From Luteimicrobium subarcticum (GTDB lineage: Bacteria > Actinomycetota > Actinomycetes > Actinomycetales > Cellulomonadaceae), in contig NZ_PGTZ01000006.1 in assembly GCF_002798015.1 (NCBI RefSeq), positions 806,001-870,000 of the forward strand: 64,000 nt of DNA, in the 5' to 3' direction. This document shows, in pieces, positions 9,801 through 19,000 of this stretch (its first letter is position 1; each line of letters starts with the position of its first letter). The position numbers and the translations under genes are program-made. The notes beneath the pieces were generated by a model. It saw only the letters and a program-made list of their open reading frames with translations. It searched no databases and was not told the DNA's origin.

Positions 9801-12335
9801 GGAGACCTCGACCGCCCCGACCGGGAGGTCGGCGGGCAGGTCGACGACGGCCTTGCCCGCGTCGTCCGCGTCGAGGTGCACAGTCGTGCTCCATGACCCG
9901 GCCGACACGACGACGTCTCCGGCGACCTGGCCGCCGTCGGACGCCTTGACCGTGACGGTCGCGGTCGTCGCGTCGCCCTGCTCGACGACGGTGTCCGCGA
10001 GCGTGACCTTCGTGGTCGACGTGACCGCGGACGCCGCGGTGCCCGTGATGCCGTCCCACTCGCCCTCGGTGATGTTCATGACCGTGCCGTGGCGCGGGCT
10101 CGACGGCAGCGACCAGGACGCGGGGGTCTCCCAGTCCGGGTTCGCGAGGCTGTCCGAGTGCAGCGGCAGGTACTTGCGGTAGCCGTACTCGTCGACGAAC
10201 AGGTAGTACCCGCCGCCGTTGACGTCACCCGCGTTGGCCTTGAAGATCGACGGTCCCTCGGCGCGGACGAGACCGGCCTTGGTCGCGATGCAGGTGTCCT
10301 GGACCGTCCAGTCGGCCACCGGCGCGAGGAGGTCCGTGGACTCGTCCTGGAAGATGTCCGTGCAGCCGCCCGCGCTCGCCTCGTCCTTGGTGAACCGGTA
10401 GTAGGTGTCACCCTCCTTGTAGACGGTGGTGTCGATGCGCGACTTGCCGCTGTCCTGCCAGACCTTCGCGGGCGAGAACGTCACGAAGTCGCGGGTCGTG
10501 GCGTACATCATCCGGTGGTAGGTCGAGCCGGAGTGCGCGGTGTCCGTCGGGTCGTACAGCGACGACGCCCAGAACACGACGTACGAGCCGATCTCGTCGT
10601 CCCAGTACGCCTCGGGCGCCCACGTGTTGCCCGCGGTGTCGGGCGAGACCTTCACCTGGCGCTGGTCGGACCAGTGCACGAGGTCCGTCGACTCCCAGAT
10701 CTCGATGTTCTTCGAACCGGTCCTGACCGAGTCGCCCCACGACGTGCCGGACCCGATCGAGAGGTCGGTGGCGATGAGGTAGAACGTGTCGCCGTCGTGC
10801 GACCGCATGATGAACGGGTCGCGCAGACCCTTGGTGCCGAGCGTGGAGGTGAGCACCGGCTCGCCGTCGTTCAGCTCGCTCCACTTCAGCGCGTCGTTGC
10901 CCTGGCTGGCCGCGAAGTAGATCTTCTCGCCAGGGAGCGAGTCGCCAGTGAAGTAGGAGTACATGTAGCGGGTCGTCGGGACCGTCCGCGGCAGCGGCTG
11001 GACGTGCGCGGTGTACGTCCGCGTCGCGTGGTCGTCCCCGAGGGTGGCGGTCGCCGTGAGCGCCACGTCGACCGCGTCCTCGCCGTAGGCGGGCCGCGTG
11101 ACCTCACCCGTGGCCGAGACGACGTCCGCGGCGGGCGACGCCCACGTGATCGCCGAGCCGTAGTGCCCGTCGGTCGGGAGCGTGAGGTTGCCCCGGACGT
11201 CGTCGAGGTTCGTCACCGTGAGGTGCTCGGCGTCATAGGCCACCTTGTCGGACGACGCGGGCGCCGCGAGCACCGTCGCGGTGAACGCCTTCGTCCGGGT
11301 CGCGGTGCCGTTCGTGACGGACGCCGTGAGGGTCACGGTCGCCGACGGCTGACCGGCTGCCGGCCGGGTGACGGTGCCGTCCGTCGCGATCACCGTCGGC
11401 GTCGACGACGTCCACGTGACCGTCGCGCCCTGGGCGCTCTTCGGCAGGGCGAGGTCGTCCGTCACCGCGGACAGGTCGCCCAGGTCGAGCGCGGAGAGCG
11501 CCGCGTCGGCGCCAGCCTCCGCGGTGTCCTCGGCGAGCGCAGCGGCCTCCGCCGCGTCGAGCGTGCGTCCGTAGACGCGGAAGTCGCGGATCTTGCCCTT
11601 GAACGACGCGTCCGCCGGGTAGCCCGAGCGTCCCAGGTAGTTGCGCGTCGACGTGCCGTCCGGCTCGCCGATCTGCGCGGGAGACTGCGTGATCGCCGTG
11701 CTCGAGCCGACGAGCGCACCGTCCTCGTAGAGCTGCGCCGAGCCGGGCGCAGCGGTCGTGCCGCCGTCGAGCACGTACGTGACGTGCTTCCAGGTCCCGG
11801 TGGCCAGGGCCCCCGACTTCTTGACGCTCTGCTCCGTGGAGTAGCCGGCCGTGGCGAGGGTGCCGCGCAACGTGCCGCCCGCGCCCGTCGTGAAGAAGTA
11901 GCCCGTGCCGTTCGGGTACGTCGCCGAGTTGCCGAGGTTGTACATGAACCAGCTGCCCGTGAGGCTCGCGTCGACGTACACGTCGAAGTCGACCGTCACG
12001 TCGTCCTTGCCGGCGACGAGGTTGTTCGGCAGCTTGATGGCGTTGCCGCTGCCTGCCGAGCCGCCGCCGAACGTGAAGCCGTCCCCGGCGTTCCAGGTCG
12101 CCGTGCCCTCGACCGTCGCGTCCTTGCCGTTGCCGGACGCGTCGTGCGCGGTCGTGCCGCTCGTCTCGTCGAGCGGGTAGTAGGCGATCAGGCCGCTCGA
12201 GAGGTCGGCGGCGGAGACGTCCGCGGTGACGTCGTCGGCCGCTCGGCCCGCCGCGTGGGCGGAGACGGACGGCAGCATCGTCGCTGCCAGCACGGCCGCC
12301 GTCCCGACGGCCGTCGCTCTTCTCGTGTTCCTCAT
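6822..12335 (-). CDS. Large secreted protein with two GH43 catalytic domains and two LamG domains
   Basis: 1837 residues. A signal peptide covers about residues 1-28 (cleavage after SAHA). Then follow a LamG-like lectin domain (about 50-265), two bacterial Ig-like repeats (270-450), GH43 domain 1 (about 455-760; GLRDPFIMRS, WAPEAYWDD and RAEGPSIFKAN supply the Asp/Asp/Glu positions), an Ig-like spacer, a second LamG (about 875-1080), and GH43 domain 2 (about 1170-1445; NADPNIVV, IDPAVFTDTDG, DFREGLFV). Last come Ig-like modules and the shared C-terminal module ending TTLRITK. The two catalytic domains belong to different GH43 subtypes, so the protein may combine two arabinofuranosidase or arabinanase activities. 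There is no LPXTG or membrane anchor. It lies between near-identical stem-loops, 115 bp downstream of the single-GH43 gene. Confidence 0.88.
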   Translation of the reverse strand: MRNTRRATAVGTAAVLAATMLPSVSAHAAGRAADDVTADVSAADLSSGLIAYYPLDETSGTTAHDASGNGKDATVEGTATWNAGDGFTFGGGSAGSGNAIKLPNNLVAGKDDVTVDFDVYVDASLTGSWFMYNLGNSATYPNGTGYFFTTGAGGTLRGTLATAGYSTEQSVKKSGALATGTWKHVTYVLDGGTTAAPGSAQLYEDGALVGSSTAITQSPAQIGEPDGTSTRNYLGRSGYPADASFKGKIRDFRVYGRTLDAAEAAALAEDTAEAGADAALSALDLGDLSAVTDDLALPKSAQGATVTWTSSTPTVIATDGTVTRPAAGQPSATVTLTASVTNGTATRTKAFTATVLAAPASSDKVAYDAEHLTVTNLDDVRGNLTLPTDGHYGSAITWASPAADVVSATGEVTRPAYGEDAVDVALTATATLGDDHATRTYTAHVQPLPRTVPTTRYMYSYFTGDSLPGEKIYFAASQGNDALKWSELNDGEPVLTSTLGTKGLRDPFIMRSHDGDTFYLIATDLSIGSGTSWGDSVRTGSKNIEIWESTDLVHWSDQRQVKVSPDTAGNTWAPEAYWDDEIGSYVVFWASSLYDPTDTAHSGSTYHRMMYATTRDFVTFSPAKVWQDSGKSRIDTTVYKEGDTYYRFTKDEASAGGCTDIFQDESTDLLAPVADWTVQDTCIATKAGLVRAEGPSIFKANAGDVNGGGYYLFVDEYGYRKYLPLHSDSLANPDWETPASWSLPSSPRHGTVMNITEGEWDGITGTAASAVTSTTKVTLADTVVEQGDATTATVTVKASDGGQVAGDVVVSAGSWSTTVHLDADDAGKAVVDLPADLPVGAVEVSAAYAGYGVVGASSGKATLSVGAPTVDPDLVVSYPLDETSGTVVHDASGHGLDATLVNGAVPSASGVTLDGTNDYVDLPDDVLQDLTSTTVSIDVKIDASQTTPYFVYGLGNTDSSGVGNGYLFTTGDGYRTAIASGNWTTEQNTTKGSNLARGVWKHLTYTLDAATKTGTLYEDGVKVAQNTGVTLTPGSIGNGSTLANYIGRSVYTADTYLKGQVRDFRIYDRALSSAEVLAQAGNTTAVVGASLDTLKVPAIVDSASSTVTLPVKPGTDLSALAPTLELVPGATVSPANGSVHDFSQPVTYTVTGSDGATQAWTVKALVMNSPVLPGYNADPNIVVFGDTYYIYATTDGVAGWGSTSFTVWSSKNLVDWTDHGVILDLGPDVSWADGHAWAPTITEKDGRYYFYFVADQQIGVAVSDSPTGHFTDALGEPLIHKADFGGAQQIDPAVFTDTDGTTYLFWGNGTARMVPLNEDLISYDASKVTTISGLTDFREGLFVNKRNDTYYLTWSVDDTGSENYHVSYATASSVDGPWTNRGTLLAKDPSQGILGTGHSSIVQVPGTDDWYIAYHRFGIPGGDGTHRETTIDRVTFSPDGLMNPVVPTLTSVAPEVVPDLTKPTVSWVTSPGAADGSAGWFTTSPVSVTATGADETALASTEISVDGGGFVAGSAATSVTASLADGRHLVQARATDAAGNVSDVVSLAVLVDSAAPVSSGTVDADARTVTLRAADGLSGVARVEYRVGATGSWSAYSAPVTVGAAATAVQYRAVDVAGNVEMTNTATVPEAGVVLRDSVTAAVASSSSATYGKSVKVTVKVSGTGGIPSGTVRVTEGKTLVGSAKLVSGRATVSVSSALAVGPHALVVAYSGDKAFAGSSDTVTVKVAKASSSTSVSVSPKAPTHVQRATVTAKVSTAKPSGTVTVTVTHKVAVKQGKATTTVTRTVVSSRVALSSNGTASLRLPQLAKGTYTVKVAYAGSSTATGSSATTTLRITK

Positions 12336-12380
12336 CCTCTTCCTCTCCTTGCTCCGGCGTCGTCGAGCTGACGGACGCCA

Positions 12381-12445
12381 CCGCCGAGGCGCACGTTCCG
12401 CACGTCACGCGCGTGCGGAGAGGTGCGGAACGTGCGCCTCGGCGG
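12381..12445. repeat. Stem-loop of the GAGGCGCACGTT family (copy 3)
   Basis: Arms CCGCCGAGGCGCACGTTCCG and the complementary right arm ending CTCGGCGG close on a GCACGTCACGCGCGTGCGG core. It lies in the 115-bp gap between two GH43 cistrons, 5 nt after the stop of the upstream one and 45 bp before the start of the next. There is little room for a separate promoter. Confidence 0.87.
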
Positions 12446-12450
12446 GTGGG

Positions 12451-15400
12451 TTACTTCGTGATGCGGAGGGTGGTCGTGGCGGACGAGCCGGTGGCCGTGG
12501 ACGACCCGGCGTACGCGACCTTGACCGTGTAGGTGCCCTTGGCGAGCTGCGGGAGCCGCAGCGACGCGGTCCCCTTCGACGTCAGGGCGACCTTCTGCGA
12601 CACGACCGTCTTGGTCTTGCCGCTCACCGTGTGCGTGACCGTCACCGTGACGGTCCCCGACGGCTTCACCGTCGTGACCTTCGCCGTGACCGTCGCCTTC
12701 TGGGTGTGCGTCGGAGCCTTCGGAGACACGGACACCGACGTCTTCGACGACGTCTTGGTCACCTTGACCTTCACCGTGTCCGACGACGACCCGAACGCCT
12801 TGTCACCCGAATACGTGACCGCCAACGAGTGCGACCCGACCGCCAGCGACGACGACACCGTCACCGTCGCCTTCCCGCCCGACAGCGTCGCGGACCCGAC
12901 CAGCGTCTTGCCGTCCGTCACCCGCACCGTCCCCGACGGCGTGCCGCCCGTGCCCGCCACCTTCACGGTGACCTTCACGGACTTCCCGTACGTCGTCGAC
13001 GACGAGCTGACCACGGCAGCGGTCGAGGTGCCCTTCAGCACCACGCCCGACGCCGGGACCACCGCAGCGTTCGCGGCCTCGACGTTCCCCGCGACGTCCA
13101 CGGCCCGGTACTGCACCGTCGTGGCAGCCGCACCGACCTGCACCGGAGCCGAGTACGCCGACCACGAGCCCGTCGTCCCGACCCGGTACTCCACCCGGGC
13201 GACCCCGGACCACTCGTCCGCGGCGGCCACGGTGACCGAACGGGCGGCGGCGTCGACCGTGCCCTTCGAGACGGGCGCGGCCGTGTCGACCAGCATCGCC
13301 TGCGACACCACGGCGGACGTGTTCCCCGAGGCGTCGACGGCCTGGGCCTGCACGACGTGCCGGCCGTCGGCGAGCACCGGCGTCGACGCGGACGCGCCGT
13401 CCGTGCTCGTCCACGCGCCGCCGTCGACGGAGACCCGCACGGACGCCACCGCGTGGTCGTCCGTGCCCGTCGCGGTGACGGTGACCGGCGCCGTCGTGAA
13501 CCAGCCGGACGCCGGCTGCCCGGGCGTCGTCGTGATCGTGGCGACCGGGTCGACCGCGTCGGTGACCGTGACGGTCGCGACGGCCTGGACGTCCGAGCCG
13601 GCGGCGACGTCGGTCCGCACCTCGAAGGTGCCGGGCTGCGCGTACTGCGCGGGGTCGACCGTCGGCCACGTCACGGCGACGTCCTTCTTCGTGCCGTCGT
13701 GGTACGTCACGGAGACCTTCGACGGCAGGACCGGGGCCTCGCCCTCGCGGGTCGTCACCGACACGGGTGCGACCGACTCGACCAGCAGGTCGGGCTGGTA
13801 CGCCGTGAGCACGCGCTCGTACTCGGCCTGCGTGAGCGGCAGGACGGTGCCGTGGCGCGGGCTCGTCGGGAGATCCGACTGCGTGGCCATCGACGTGAAC
13901 GTCCCCGCGTCGAGGTCGGTCGTGGCGAACGGCACGTAGCCCTTGCCGCCGTGGTAGCTCGGCTGGTCCATGAACAGGTACCAGGTGTCCTGGCCGTTCG
14001 TGTTGACGTCCCCGGGGTTGGCCTTGAAGACCGTCGGACCCTCACCGGCGCTGAACGTGCCGCCCCACTGGTTCGCGAGACCCTGCCCGACCTTCTCCGT
14101 GACGAGCTGCCAGCCGGGCGTCGAGGTCGTCGTCGGGAGCGAGCCGGAGACGGTCGCGAGCAGGTCGGTCGACTTCTCCTCGCGCGGGATCATGTACTGC
14201 TCGTCCTTGACGAAGCGGTAGTACTCGTCGCCGTCCTTGATGACGGTCGCGTCGATCATGCCGAGGCCCGTGCCACGCTTGACGTCGATCCACGGCTTCG
14301 GCTCGCTGAACGTCACGAAGTCGCGCGTCGTCGCGTACATCATGCGGTTGTACGTCGACGTGTAGGTGCGGCCCGTGGTGTCCGTCGTGTCGTAGATGTT
14401 GGACGCCCAGTACACGACGTACGACCCGAGGTCCTCGTCGTAGTACGCCTCGGGCGCCCACGTGTTGCCCGCGAAGTCGGACGACACCTTGACGTGGCGC
14501 TGCGCCGACCAGTGCACGAGGTCGTCGGACTCCCAGACCTCGAGGTAGGTCGAGCCGGTCTGCTGCGGTGCCGCGAACGAGCCCGTCGGGTAGACCTTGA
14601 GGTCGGTCGCGAGCAGGTAGAACTTGTCGCCGTCGGCCGACCGGATGATGAACGGGTCCCGCAGGCCCTTCGTGCCCAGCGTGGACGTGAACAGCGGGCT
14701 GCCGCCGTTCAGGTCGTCCCAGTGGAGCGCGTCGTTGCCCTTGCTGGCGCCGAAGTAGATCGACTCCCCCGCGTCGGTGGACTCGCCCTCGAAGTACGCG
14801 AAGAGGTACGCGTCCTTGTCCTCCTGCTGGGGCAGCGGCTGGACGGTGAGCGTCAGGGTCTTCTGCGCGGTGGCGTCACCGGCCGCGACGTCGGCGGTGA
14901 GCGTGACCGTCTTCGCGGCCTCGCCGTGCGCCGGGCGCGTCACGCGGCCGTCGGTCGCGACCACGGACGGGTCGGACGACGTCCAGCCGACCGTGGTGCC
15001 CCAGCTCCCCGTCGTCGGCAGCGTGACGTTGCCGCGGACGTCGTCGGCGCTCGGGACGGTCAGGGCGGCGGCGGTCGCGTCCGCCGCCTCCTGGTCGGTC
15101 GGTGCGACGCCGGCGAGCGTCGCGACCTCGGCCCCCGACAGGGTGCGGTCGTAGACCCGGAAGTCCTTGATCGTGCCCTTGAACGAGTTGTCGCCCGCGT
15201 AGGCGGACCGCCCGATGACGTTGAGCGTGCTCGCCGTGATGCTGGCCGGCGACGTCGTGACGTTCCTGCGCTGGGCGACGAGGACGCCGTCCTGGTAGAG
15301 CGACACGCTGCCGGGCGCGGCGGTCGTCCCGCCGTCGACGACGAGGCTCACGTGCTTCCACGCGGCCGTCGCGAGGCCGCCCGGGCGGGCGGCGCCGACC

Positions 15401-15981
15401 TCGGTCGCGTACCCGGCGGTCGCGAACGTGCCGCGGTACCGGCTGCTGCTGTCCTTGCCGGTCACGAACAGGTAGCCGGTGCCGTTCGGGAAGGTGGCCG
15501 CGTTGCCCAGGTTGAAGAGGAACCAGTTGCCGGCCAGGGATGCGTCGACCTTGACGTCGAGGTCGACGGTGACGTCGTCCTTCCCGGCGACGAGGTTGTT
15601 CGGCAGCGTGATGGCGTTGCCGGCGCTCGACGCGCCGCCGCTGAACGTGAAGCCGTCGCCGGCGTTCCAGGTCGCGGCCCCGGTGACCGTGCCGTCCTTG
15701 CTGTGGCCCGACGCGTCGTGCGCCGTGGTGCCGGTGGTCTCGTCGAGCGGGTAGTACGCCACGAGGCCGGCGGTGAGGTCGGCGGCTGCGGTGGTGCTGG
15801 TCGTGGTGCTGCTGGTCGTGGTGCTGCTGGTCGTGGTGGTGCTGGTCGTGGTGGTGCTGGCGGTGTCGTCGGACGACGCGGCGGCCGCGCTCGTGGGCAG
15901 CGCTGCCCCGAGGCCGGCGACGACGACGGCCGCTGCGGCGGCTGCCGCGGTGGACCGCCTGGTGCGTGCGGTGGAACTCAT
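12451..15981 (-). CDS. Secreted LamG-GH43 arabinan-active enzyme with shared C-terminal module
   Basis: 1176 residues from the ATG at 15981, chosen because the signal peptide (AAAAAAVVVAGLGA core, cleavage near ASAAAAS-type residues, about 1-36) starts there. The open frame upstream lies in the stem-loop. After the signal peptide comes an unusual Ser/Thr-only linker, a LamG domain (about 75-285), an Ig-like repeat, a GH43 propeller (about 390-725; GLRDPFIIRS, WAPEAYYDED, SAGEGPTVFKAN), an Ig-like repeat, two OmpL47-like sensor repeats and the shared Ig-like tail. GH43 subfamilies of this type are arabinofuranosidases or arabinanases. Its neighbours (GH51, a second GH43 gene, AraBAD, furanose importer) support arabinan as substrate. 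Secreted; no sortase motif. Confidence 0.9.
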   Translation of the reverse strand: MSSTARTRRSTAAAAAAAVVVAGLGAALPTSAAAASSDDTASTTTTSTTTTSSTTTSSTTTSTTAAADLTAGLVAYYPLDETTGTTAHDASGHSKDGTVTGAATWNAGDGFTFSGGASSAGNAITLPNNLVAGKDDVTVDLDVKVDASLAGNWFLFNLGNAATFPNGTGYLFVTGKDSSSRYRGTFATAGYATEVGAARPGGLATAAWKHVSLVVDGGTTAAPGSVSLYQDGVLVAQRRNVTTSPASITASTLNVIGRSAYAGDNSFKGTIKDFRVYDRTLSGAEVATLAGVAPTDQEAADATAAALTVPSADDVRGNVTLPTTGSWGTTVGWTSSDPSVVATDGRVTRPAHGEAAKTVTLTADVAAGDATAQKTLTLTVQPLPQQEDKDAYLFAYFEGESTDAGESIYFGASKGNDALHWDDLNGGSPLFTSTLGTKGLRDPFIIRSADGDKFYLLATDLKVYPTGSFAAPQQTGSTYLEVWESDDLVHWSAQRHVKVSSDFAGNTWAPEAYYDEDLGSYVVYWASNIYDTTDTTGRTYTSTYNRMMYATTRDFVTFSEPKPWIDVKRGTGLGMIDATVIKDGDEYYRFVKDEQYMIPREEKSTDLLATVSGSLPTTTSTPGWQLVTEKVGQGLANQWGGTFSAGEGPTVFKANPGDVNTNGQDTWYLFMDQPSYHGGKGYVPFATTDLDAGTFTSMATQSDLPTSPRHGTVLPLTQAEYERVLTAYQPDLLVESVAPVSVTTREGEAPVLPSKVSVTYHDGTKKDVAVTWPTVDPAQYAQPGTFEVRTDVAAGSDVQAVATVTVTDAVDPVATITTTPGQPASGWFTTAPVTVTATGTDDHAVASVRVSVDGGAWTSTDGASASTPVLADGRHVVQAQAVDASGNTSAVVSQAMLVDTAAPVSKGTVDAAARSVTVAAADEWSGVARVEYRVGTTGSWSAYSAPVQVGAAATTVQYRAVDVAGNVEAANAAVVPASGVVLKGTSTAAVVSSSSTTYGKSVKVTVKVAGTGGTPSGTVRVTDGKTLVGSATLSGGKATVTVSSSLAVGSHSLAVTYSGDKAFGSSSDTVKVKVTKTSSKTSVSVSPKAPTHTQKATVTAKVTTVKPSGTVTVTVTHTVSGKTKTVVSQKVALTSKGTASLRLPQLAKGTYTVKVAYAGSSTATGSSATTTLRITK
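15790..15864. repeat. Hexanucleotide-like repeat coding the Ser/Thr linker
   Basis: Imperfect tandem copies of GTGGTGCTGGTC and GTGCTGCTGGTC on the + strand encode a run of only Thr and Ser on the minus strand. It sits just after the signal peptide of the GH43 gene. Such runs can change length by slippage, and a flexible Ser/Thr region is a candidate for O-mannosylation in actinobacteria (inference). Confidence 0.75.
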
Positions 15982-16015
15982 GGACGCTCCTTCGTCGGAG
16001 GGTGAGTGAGGGGGG

Positions 16016-16080
16016 CCGCCGAGGCGCACGTTCCGCACGTCACGCGCGTGCGGAGAGGTGCGGAACGTGCGCCTCGGCGG
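16016..16080. repeat. Stem-loop of the GAGGCGCACGTT family (copy 4)
   Basis: Same arms and core as copy 3. It starts 4 nt after the stop of the GH51 gene and ends 35 nt before the next GH43 start codon, inside a 103-bp intercistronic gap. Confidence 0.87.
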
Positions 16081-16084
16081 GGGG

Positions 16085-19000
16085 TTACTTGGTGATGCGG
16101 AGGGTGGTCGCGGCGGACGAGCCGGTGGCCGTGGACGACCCGGCGTACGCGACCTTGACCGTGTAGGTGCCCTTGGCGACCTGCGGGAGCCGCAGCGACG
16201 CGGTCCCCTTCGACGTCAGGGCGACCTTCTGCGACACGACCGTCTTGGTCTTGCCGCTCACCGTGTGCGTGACCGTCACCGTGACGGTCCCCGACGGCTT
16301 CACCGTCGTGACCTTCGCCGTGACCGTCGCCTTCTGGGCGTGCGTCGGAGCCTTCGGAGACACGGACACCGACGTCTTCGACGACGTCTTGGTCACCTTG
16401 ACCTTCACCGTGTCCGACGACGACCCGAACGCCTTGTCGCCCGAATACGTGACCGCCAACGAGTGCGAACCGACCGCCAGCGACGACGACACCGTCACCG
16501 TCGCCTTGCCGCCCGACAGCGTCGCGGACCCGACCAGCGTCTTGCCGTCCGTCACCCGCACCGTCCCGGTGGGGGTACCGCCGGCGCCCGTGACCCGGAC
16601 CGTCACCTTCGGCGACGTCCCGTAGGTCGTCGACGACGGCGACGCGACCGCGACGGTCGACGTGCTCTTCAGCACCACACCCGCGGCGGGGACGACGACG
16701 GCGTTCGTCGCCTCCACGTTCCCGAGGGCGTCGACGGCCCGGTACTGCACCGTCGTGGCCGTGGAGCCGACCTTCACCGGCGCGGTGTAGGTCAGCCACG
16801 CGCCGGAGGTCCCGACCCGGTACTGGATCGAACCGGTGCCGGCACCCGAGTCGGCCGCGCGCAGCATGACCGTGCGGGCCTTCGCGTCCACGACGGCGTT
16901 GGAGATCGGCGGCGTCGTGTCGATCGCGAACGTCACCGGACGGATCTCCGAGACGTTCCCGTCGGCGTCGGTCGCCCGCACCTCGACGGTGTGCTCGCCC
17001 TCGCCCGAGACCTGCACCGAGGCCTTCGACGTGGAGTCGGAACCGACCCACGCGCCACCGTCGACGCGCGTCTCGAGCGACGTGACACCCCGGTCGTCCG
17101 ACGCGGTCGCGGTGACCGTGACGGGGTCGGCGTACCAGCCGCGCACGCCCGAGGACGACAGGTCGAGCGAGTCGATCGTCGGGGCGGTGGCGTCCACGGT
17201 GTGCAGCCGCAGGAACGTCACCGAGTACGGCTGGAAGTCGTACGAGAAGTCGCCCGACAGCCCGGTGAGCTGGTGCTCGACGGGGACGACCTTCTCCTTC
17301 TTCGCCTTGGTGTTGGTGTCGGTCGGCAGGCCCGTGAGCACGGTCGCGGTCCCGGTCGCGCGCACGCCCACGTCGGACACGTGGACGGCGGTGCGGCGCG
17401 TGGTGTCGGACGTGTTGACGACCTTGACGACGAGGTCGCCGGTCGACGCGTCGCGCGTGACGTCCTGGAAGACGTCCTGCGTGGCGACGACGTCCTCGTA
17501 GTCCATCTGGAGCACACCGTCCATGTACAGCTTGATGTCGCGGCCGTCCACGACGACCTTGAGGTGGTACGTCTTGCCGGTCGTGACGCTGCTGTTCTCG
17601 ACGGCCTTGACCTCGCCCGCCGAGCCCCCGTCGGCCTTCTGCAGGGCCTGACGGGTGTTGGTCCAGCCGCCGATGTTCCACCAGAAGAAGTTGTTCGCTC
17701 CCGTGGCGGCGAACCCGACGAGGAAGCCCTCGGACCCTGCGGTCTTCGTGGCGTCCAGCTCGAGCGTGTAGCTCGACCAGTCCTTCGTGTACGCGTCCGT
17801 GACGATCGTGCGGGCGTCGGTGACCGACGTGCTCGACTGCGTGTACGCGCCGTTCGCGACCGACCACGTGCCGCTCTGCGCGGCCCACTGCGAGGCGCCC
17901 GCCGAGAAGTCGTCCGAGAACAGCGTGCTGCTGTCGTCGTTCGACGTGACCTTGACGTTGTCGTACGTCGCGGCCGTGCTCCACGTCGACAGGAAGACGC
18001 CGCCGTCGAGCGGCTCGGGGGTGATCTGCGGACCGCTGTACGTGCTCGGCACGACCTCGTCACCGGCGTCCAGGTTGTTCATGAACATCTTCTGGACGTA
18101 GTAGTTCGGGCTGCCCCACGACTCGTCGTTGTCGAACCAGATGGCGTCCGGGGACCACTGCACGTAGTCCTCGTTGGACAGCAGCGGCGCGTAGGACGCG
18201 AGCTGCACGACGTCCGAGTTCCGCTCGAGGCTCGTCATGTACGCGGCCTCGCTGAGCGAGTTCCACAGGGTGTTGCCCTGCGACGCGTACTCGCCGAGGA
18301 ACACCTTCGGGCCGTTGCGGTCGTAGGTGTCGTAGCGGTTCGTGTTGCTGAGGAACCACGACGGCGAGTTGTAGTAGTGCTCGTCGACCATGTCGACCTT
18401 CTGCTGCCGGTTGTAGTCCCACAGGGTGTCGAACCGGCTGCCCGAGTCGTCGGGGCCCGAGTTGGAGATGACGGTGACGTCCGGGTAGGCGGCGTTCACG
18501 GCGGCGCGGAACGTCGGGAAGTTCTTCTCGAACTCCGTGTTGTTCTCCTCGTTGCCGAGCTCGATGTACTTCACGCCGAACGGCTTCGGGTGGCCGAGGG
18601 CGGCACGCTTCGCGCCCCACTCGGTCGTGACGTCACCGTCGGCGAACTCGAGCAGGTCGAGCGTGTCCTGCACGTAGCGCTGGATCGTGGCGCTGTCGGT
18701 CGTCCCGGCGAGCGACGAGCCGCAGCCCTGCGCCCCGACCGTCACGACGGGAAGCGGGGTGGCGCCCAGGTCCTCGGCGAACTCGAAGTACTCCATGTAC
18801 CCGATGCCGTACGACTGGTTGTAGCCCCAGAAGTTGGCGTTCGTCGGGCGGTCCTCGACCGCTCCGATCGTCTCCTTCCACTGGTACATGCGCTTGCGGT
18901 CCGTGCCGCCCGACTCCGTGTAGGACGGGAACGTGCCGACGTCGGTCACGCAGCCGCCCGGGAACCGGAGGAACTTCGGCTTGAGGTCGGCGATCTTCTG

